In this document: positions 59,363 to 64,000 of the stretch, in pieces
Layout of the letters: the number at the start of each line of letters is the position of its first letter
Numbering within the stretch: the first letter of the stretch is position 1
NCBI GenBank assembly: GCA_013398275.1
Contig: VZSE01006121.1
Location: forward strand, 8,245 to 72,244
Source of the DNA: Promerops cafer
Lineage: Eukaryota > Chordata > Aves > Passeriformes > Nectariniidae
DNA: 64,000 bases
Direction: 5' to 3'
Notes under the pieces: model-generated
What the model was told of the DNA's origin: nothing
Database searches by the model: none
Seen by the model: the letters and a program-made list of their open reading frames with translations, nothing else
Program-made: the position numbers and the translations under genes

Positions 59363-59718
59363 TGGAGGACAGCGGCTGTTTGCCGGCCGCGGGGCAGCCC
59401 ACCGGCCGTGCTGAGCCACCCCGGCTCTGCGGTGCGCCGAAGGAGACGGGCCCGCGGCTCCTCTGAGGGCGCCGTGACCTCCCGGGCCGCGGCCCCGCCC
59501 GCCCGTGCAGCTGCAATCGCGTCCCCCGGCAACGTCGCGTGGCCCGCGGGATCCGCCCGCCAGCCGCCGCGTCCCAAGGAGCGCCGCGGGGTGGGCTGCT
59601 GCCCGAGGGGCTGCGCTGGCAGGTAGAGCCCGCGCAGGGGGAGAACGGGGCACCGGCGCCTCCGCCCGCGCCCCATGAGCCGTACGGACCGCGGCGGGGA
59701 GCACCGGGCGAGCGGTCC

Positions 59719-59794
59719 ATGGCGCGCTTCCCACACGGCGGCGGCACTATGTTGGGCCGGTGCCTCCGGTGGCTCCGGCACCCCTGCGGGCGCT
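59719..59794 (+). CDS. DUT: DUT alternative first exon, probable mitochondrial leader
   Basis: The ATGs at 59719 and 59749 share one frame and read MARFPHGGGT and MLGRCLRWLRHPCGR, ending in a donor (GTAAGG at 59795) after the first base of a codon. The acceptor TTTCCCGGTCCCTCAG at 60171-60186 supplies CC, giving a serine followed directly by the nuclear-form Met in frame. The leader is rich in arginine and hydrophobic residues with no acid, fitting a mitochondrial presequence. In human, DUT makes mitochondrial and nuclear forms from alternative first exons. The frame is also open upstream to 59539, so the exact start is uncertain. The splice is inferred, not observed. Confidence 0.65.
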
Positions 59795-60188
59795 GTAAGG
59801 AGGGGTGGGGGAGCTGCGGGAGAGCAACTGCTGGAGCAACACTGCCCAGCCCACAGCCTTTGGAGGCTCTGGGGGGATACACGCTCCCCAGACGCACCGC
59901 AGGCCCGCTCTGCACCTCTCGGGTGCCGCAGTGGCTGCGGTTCGGGGCGATGGGCGAGCCCCATCTGACACAAGGGGCGGGACCCTCAGTGCGGGCGCGG
60001 GGTGCCCAGGAGGGGCTGGGCGAGGCCATTCTCACCGAGGGTGGAATGGGGTTGCGCCGCGCACGGAGAGGCCGCGGACGGGCCGGTTTCCCCCCCTGTT
60101 CCCGCCCCCATGGGCAGCGCCGGGTTTTGGCGGGGTTTTTGGCGGGCGGGTGGCCGTCCCTCACAGCGTCTTTCCCGGTCCCTCAGCC

Positions 60189-60349
60189 ATGCCTGCCTCG
60201 GAGGCCGTGCCGCAGCCGTCCCCCAGCAAGAGGCAGAAGGGCTCGGGGCCTGGAGAGGCCTCCGCGCGGCTCCGCTTCACCAAGCTGTCCGAGAACGCCT
60301 TCGCCCCTTCCAGGGGCTCCGCGCGGGCTGCGGGCTACGATCTGTACAG
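60189..60349 (+). CDS. DUT: DUT exon 1 of nuclear form (residues 1-53)
   Basis: Starts MPASEAVPQPSPSKRQKG and ends APSRGSARAAGYDLY, with two bases of a serine codon before donor GTGAGG. If the upstream leader exon is used, this exon is entered at 60187 and is shared by both forms. Its high GC contrasts with the later exons. Confidence 0.96.
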
Positions 60350-63071
60350 GTGAGGGAGGATGAGGGTACGGCACCCGGGGCGGGAGCCCGCGCTCGATGC
60401 CGCCCCGCTCGGCGCCGCCCCGCTCGGCGCCGCCCCGCTCGGCGAGCCCTGGGCACAAGGCTTCGGTGGCTGAGAGGGCCCTCGTGGCCTCTTGCCGAGC
60501 TGAGCCCTCAGACAATCTCGCTGGCCATGCGGGAGAGGAGGCTAGAGCTGACCTAGTCGTAGGTCCCTTGCTCTTCCATCCCTGATAATTTTCAGGTATC
60601 TGTGGTCCAGCCATGTTACACCATTGATTTCATCAGGCACAGATGCAGTCGTTGGCTAAAAGTCAGGCTTGACAGAGCATCCAGAATTGCTGTTGGTGCT
60701 CACATTGGTCAGATTGCATTCCTGTTGAAAGGAAAAAATGGTAGGGCATGTCGGTCCTCCTTGCCAGCACTTGTGCTTTTCTGCTTTCCTCTTGGCTCCG
60801 GGGTTGTTGCTGCCTGCCAAAGGGCGTTGTAGCAGTTTGATAGTGCTCCTGGCTGGAAACCATGTGGGTTGATGTACAGACTTAGGTTTTGGTTTGTTTG
60901 AATTAATAATGGCTCTTATTCAATGGCTCTCACTATGTTTAGGAATACCTGTAGCTAGACTTGTGGTTGTTTGCATAGTGCTTCTGTGATCAAGTCACTA
61001 GTTTTGAACGAGTGAATTTTGCTGCCAGCACTTCTAACTTACCTTTTTTAGTATCATGTAGAATAACCAGCTGTTTTCTTCCTTCACCTTTCTGACTTCT
61101 TTCCTGAAGACTTATTGCACCACTCCTTACCCTTTTTTCTTTTTATCCCTTTAATCTCACCAGGTTTGTTTTTGTTCTTGTTCCAATGTTGCACTATAGA
61201 CCTGGAACAAGTCTGTTTTATAGAAAACCTTTCAGTGCTTCCCAGTATTTAAAAAACGGTTCTTTATCAAGGTCAAGATATGACAAGTATTGTCAACACT
61301 GCTTTTCATTAGGCCTCCATTTGGGTAGCTTTAGCAAGCTCTTAAAATCTCTGTAGTTCAGAATTCCCAGGAGAATCATGTGAATCATGAACTGGCAGAC
61401 TGCTCAGAAAAAAACCACTGTTGCCTAAAAGTTAACTTAATAGGTTATTAATTTTGATTGCAACTAGTTCATCTACTATAGAAAGCTTAATCAGACTGTA
61501 TTATCCATAAAGTTTCTGCTTTTGCACAAAAAAATGCACAACCATGTTCACCTAATGGTTACATTAAACTTGTATTTTTTGTCTGTCTTACCAATTAAAA
61601 AAACATTTAAACTGGCAATTGCAGGAGTATGTTGTTCAAATGACACTTCTGGCATCTTAAACTAGGACCATCAGAATGGCAACATCTTGTGTTTTAGGAT
61701 CTGCATTAAATTTCGCAAATCTGTAAATATTTGTTGTTTAAATTTCATGGTATAAATTCCCAGGCAGATTAATTCTGGGTAATTTTGTACCTTAAGTTAC
61801 AGTAAAGAAACTTTAAAAAATATTCTATATAAACTCGTGTTTCTTTCTTTAATGTAGTGCCTATGACTGTGTGATACCACCCATGGAAAAGGCCGTGGTA
61901 AAAACAGACATTCAAATAGCACTTCCTTCTGGATGCTATGGCCGAGTAGGTGAGTACACAGCTGTCAAAAGCCTGCAGAGTCATTCTAGAACAGGTTTGA
62001 CACCATTTTCACACTTAGATTCTGCCTAAAGCTTTCAGAATTAGTCTACACAAAAACAGGATGCCGCGTGGCTGTGTGGTTTACTAAATCTTGTAGTAGA
62101 GACTTTCCTGTTTTCAGATATATTTGAGGTTTGGTGTATGTCAGGTGACAAAAGCATGATCAGCAAAAATGCCTGCACTCCACATACAGCTTTATAGGCT
62201 CTGCAGTAGTTCGTTATTTCTCTGCAGTTTCAGAATTGAAATCACAAAGACTGATAGGAAATGGACATACAGAAAATGCGTCCCTGGATGTTTAAAAATT
62301 AACTCCAGAGTACCGGTGTAGTAGAATTTGATGACGTATTGTGACAGAATAGTTGAGAGAACTTGTACAAGATATTATATTTATTTTGTGCATTCTTTTT
62401 CTGAATTATGTATAAGTTCTTAAAGTAAAAAAGCAATAGCCACTCTGGTGGAAGAACATGATCAGAGTTTGCCATGTCTTTTTATGTGAAAGAACACATG
62501 CATTTCTCTTATCCCAAAGAAAATTTTAAAGACCGTATCATTTTCAGCTCGTCATCACAGTAGGCTAAAGTAAGTAAAAACCCAAATCCCCACACATAAT
62601 TTATCTGTGTATAATACTGCTTCGGAAATTGCTTGCCAAGTATTGTTTTCCTTCATAACTTAAATGGATTGACCTAATATTCTTCTGAGATGATGCTGAA
62701 CCAGTGGTAGTCACCAAATGTAAACCAAGATTAGACAGTCTTTGTCTGTTTCAGTTGCCTTCCTTGGAGAAACCTACTCTGCAATTGCAGGTCAAATAAA
62801 GATATGTTTCCATCACTTAAAGATTGCAATTTTATTGTAGCCTGTTGCAGCTGTTTTCCTGTTTAATATAAACTCTTACAGTAATTCCTGTAATATGTTT
62901 ATTTTAAAAAGACTGTGGAAACAATCAATTGTCATTGCCAAGACTGTGCAAACACACTGTGTAACCTATAAATGCTGTGTTTTTAAAGAAATAAATTGTA
63001 ATACTTAAAGAAAAATTCTTTTCTAGCACCACGTTCTGGTTTAGCTGCAAAGCACTTCATAGATGTTGGAG
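60189..63071 (+). CDS. DUT: dUTP diphosphatase, nuclear form, partial (first three coding exons)
   Basis: dUTPase is a homotrimer that hydrolyses dUTP to dUMP and pyrophosphate, supplying dUMP for thymidylate synthesis and keeping uracil out of DNA. The three exons here encode residues 1-99 of a family length of about 164; the rest lies past the window end. Motif I (AAGYDLYS, residues 47-54) and motif II (PRSGLAAKHF, residues 86-95) are present. Motifs III-V, including the substrate-stacking tyrosine region and the C-terminal Gly-rich arm, are outside. SPSKR at residues 11-15 matches the CDK site and nuclear signal of the human nuclear form. The start at 60189 has a good context (GCCATGC). 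Confidence 0.97.
60401..60445. repeat. DUT: Three copies of a 15-base GC-rich unit
   Basis: CGCCCCGCTCGGCGC is repeated at 60401, 60416 and 60431 (last base changed) in DUT intron 1, within the CpG island. Each unit contains CCGCCCC-like Sp/KLF core sequence. Confidence 0.85.
60446..61857 (+). other. DUT: DUT intron 1, no further feature
   Basis: The rest of intron 1 leaves the CpG island by about 60500 and is ordinary AT-rich sequence. Open frames at 60602-60832 and on the minus strand are chance. Confidence 0.8.
61858..61949 (+). CDS. DUT: DUT exon 2 (residues 54-85)
   Basis: The 92 bases encode SAYDCVIPPMEKAVVKTDIQ and IALPSGCYGRV, finishing motif I and the first beta strands. The acceptor is TTTAATGTAG; donor GTGAGT, phase 1. 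It matches human except DC where human has DY. Confidence 0.97.
63027..63071 (+). CDS. DUT: DUT exon 3 (residues 85-99)
   Basis: The 45 bases encode PRSGLAAKHFIDVG, the phosphate-binding motif II, and end one base into the next codon; donor GTAAGC. The acceptor is TTTTCTAG. The next exon is outside the window. Confidence 0.97.
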
Positions 63072-64000
63072 GTAAGCTCTTTGTTCTTTTTATTAAGACT
63101 TGGTAAATATTGGTCATGGAAGTGCCTTAGTTTCACGCTGTAACATGCAAATAAATGATGTCTTCTTGGGTGGTCTTGGCAAAAGGAGATACCTGAGGAA
63201 CACCTGAGAGAGAGGTCATCATAATTATGTTAAAACTTGCTTAATTATAAAAAAGATTACTGATTTTTTAAAATAATAACTGTATCATACTTCTGTAGGC
63301 AGTGCCTGCCATAGAAGTTATTTTTTGGCTTAGGCATTAAAGATCACTTCTTACATGCTGGTTTCTACATTTTTTTTAAATCAGCAAGTTAACTTGAGAA
63401 TTGCATGTTTTTCTAAATTTTCAAAGCTCAGGGCATACTCCCAGTGTTACTAGCACCTTAATTAGGAAGCTGTTCAGAAATGCCATTGGATTAACCCAAA
63501 ACATTACATAAGAGAGCTGTGTAAATACCTTTTCCACACTGGAACTAGAGATTGCATGGTAACTATATGCACTACAATTTTTTTTCAAAAGCTGAAAGAA
63601 CTACTTTAAAAAACAGGTTTTTATTCTTAAATATGCATTTTGTGGTTCAACATTAAAACTTCAAGGTACACTCATACTACAGTTTCCTCTGGTGTTAGTA
63701 ATCTCTAATGGTAGTACTTTGTATAAGCTGGGCAGTGTCTTGGAATGGCATTTAATTTTAGTATTTAAATTATTTCTGCAAGTAGACTTCAAAGCACGTA
63801 CTTGGGACCACAGGGAGGCCCAAACTCATGTTTTCTACTGGAAATACATTTCAGAAAAACTCTAAAGAAGCAGAATATAATTATTTTAATGTGCACTGGT
63901 AGCTAATCTTCTGAACTATGTAATTAATACAGTCATACAAAATACAAGAATAAGCTAGTTTTATAGTCTTAGTATTGCGTATAGCTGTATGACAATCATT
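63072..64000 (+). other. DUT: DUT intron 3, truncated by window end
   Basis: AT-rich intron without a recognisable exon up to the end. I looked for the expected GVIDEDYRG-type exon and did not find it. Confidence 0.8.

Larger units (their letters stand above)
59360..60480. promoter_or_regulatory. DUT: DUT CpG-island promoter
   Basis: A dense CpG island of about 1.1 kb covers both candidate first exons of DUT and has no TATA box, as expected for a housekeeping, S-phase gene. The many long open frames here on both strands (up to 279 codons) arise from the high GC content, with few stop codons, and are not genes, except for the DUT exons. Confidence 0.85.

Noticed and set aside
59263..60556. 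Long overlapping open frames on both strands (236, 279, 274, 184 codons) near DUT
   Set aside because: They lie in a CpG island where stop codons are rare, have Pro/Ala/Arg/Gly-rich low-complexity content, overlap one another in several frames and match no family, apart from the parts that are DUT exons.
1..64000. tRNA, rRNA, CRISPR arrays and prokaryotic operon signals
   Set aside because: None recognised. The window is vertebrate nuclear DNA with spliced genes, so bacterial feature types do not apply.

Overview
The window looks like avian nuclear DNA, on the + strand of a conserved vertebrate block. Recognisable CR1 LINE 3' ends, a long terminal repeat of the kind common in songbirds, short introns and isolated CpG islands all point to a bird, possibly a passerine. 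The gene order is CTXN2, SLC12A1, DUT, all reading rightward. This matches mammals, where MYEF2 lies to the left and FBN1 to the right. Species and chromosome cannot be read from the sequence.

Layout: 1-200 is the edge of a CpG island with a CCGGG-type pentamer repeat, probably the promoter area of CTXN2 and of MYEF2 leaving the window leftward. CTXN2 has its single coding exon at 4623-4868 and a polyadenylation signal at 4988. SLC12A1, the kidney Na-K-2Cl cotransporter NKCC2, fills 9230-53662. I placed 26 coding exons in a mature message (27 counting both alternative cassettes). All junctions follow GT/AG, all phases agree, and the joined frame is open for 1097 codons. The two mutually exclusive cassette exons for transmembrane helix 2 are at 18886-18981 and 19616-19711; mammals have three. 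DUT (dUTPase) begins in a strong CpG island at 59360-60480. Three exons of the nuclear form lie inside the window and the remainder is beyond 64000. An upstream exon at 59719/59749-59794 splices in frame onto the nuclear start exon and would give a mitochondrial form.

The rest is intron and intergenic DNA. It holds CR1 fragments (7969, 8480, 17851, 59244), one LTR-like element (26619-27270), two MIR-like SINE remnants, a perfect 20-copy GAATAA hexamer array, an unexpected CpG island deep in an SLC12A1 intron (41700-41965), and several small tandem or inverted repeats. Most other open frames are chance frames or extensions of real exons.

The three genes are not a functional pathway: CTXN2 is a small neuronal membrane protein, SLC12A1 carries salt in the renal thick ascending limb, and DUT keeps uracil out of DNA. 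Their adjacency is old synteny. I found no strong evidence of an entirely new system. The most interesting points are the two-cassette organisation of SLC12A1, the in-frame mitochondrial leader exon of DUT, and the intronic CpG island.
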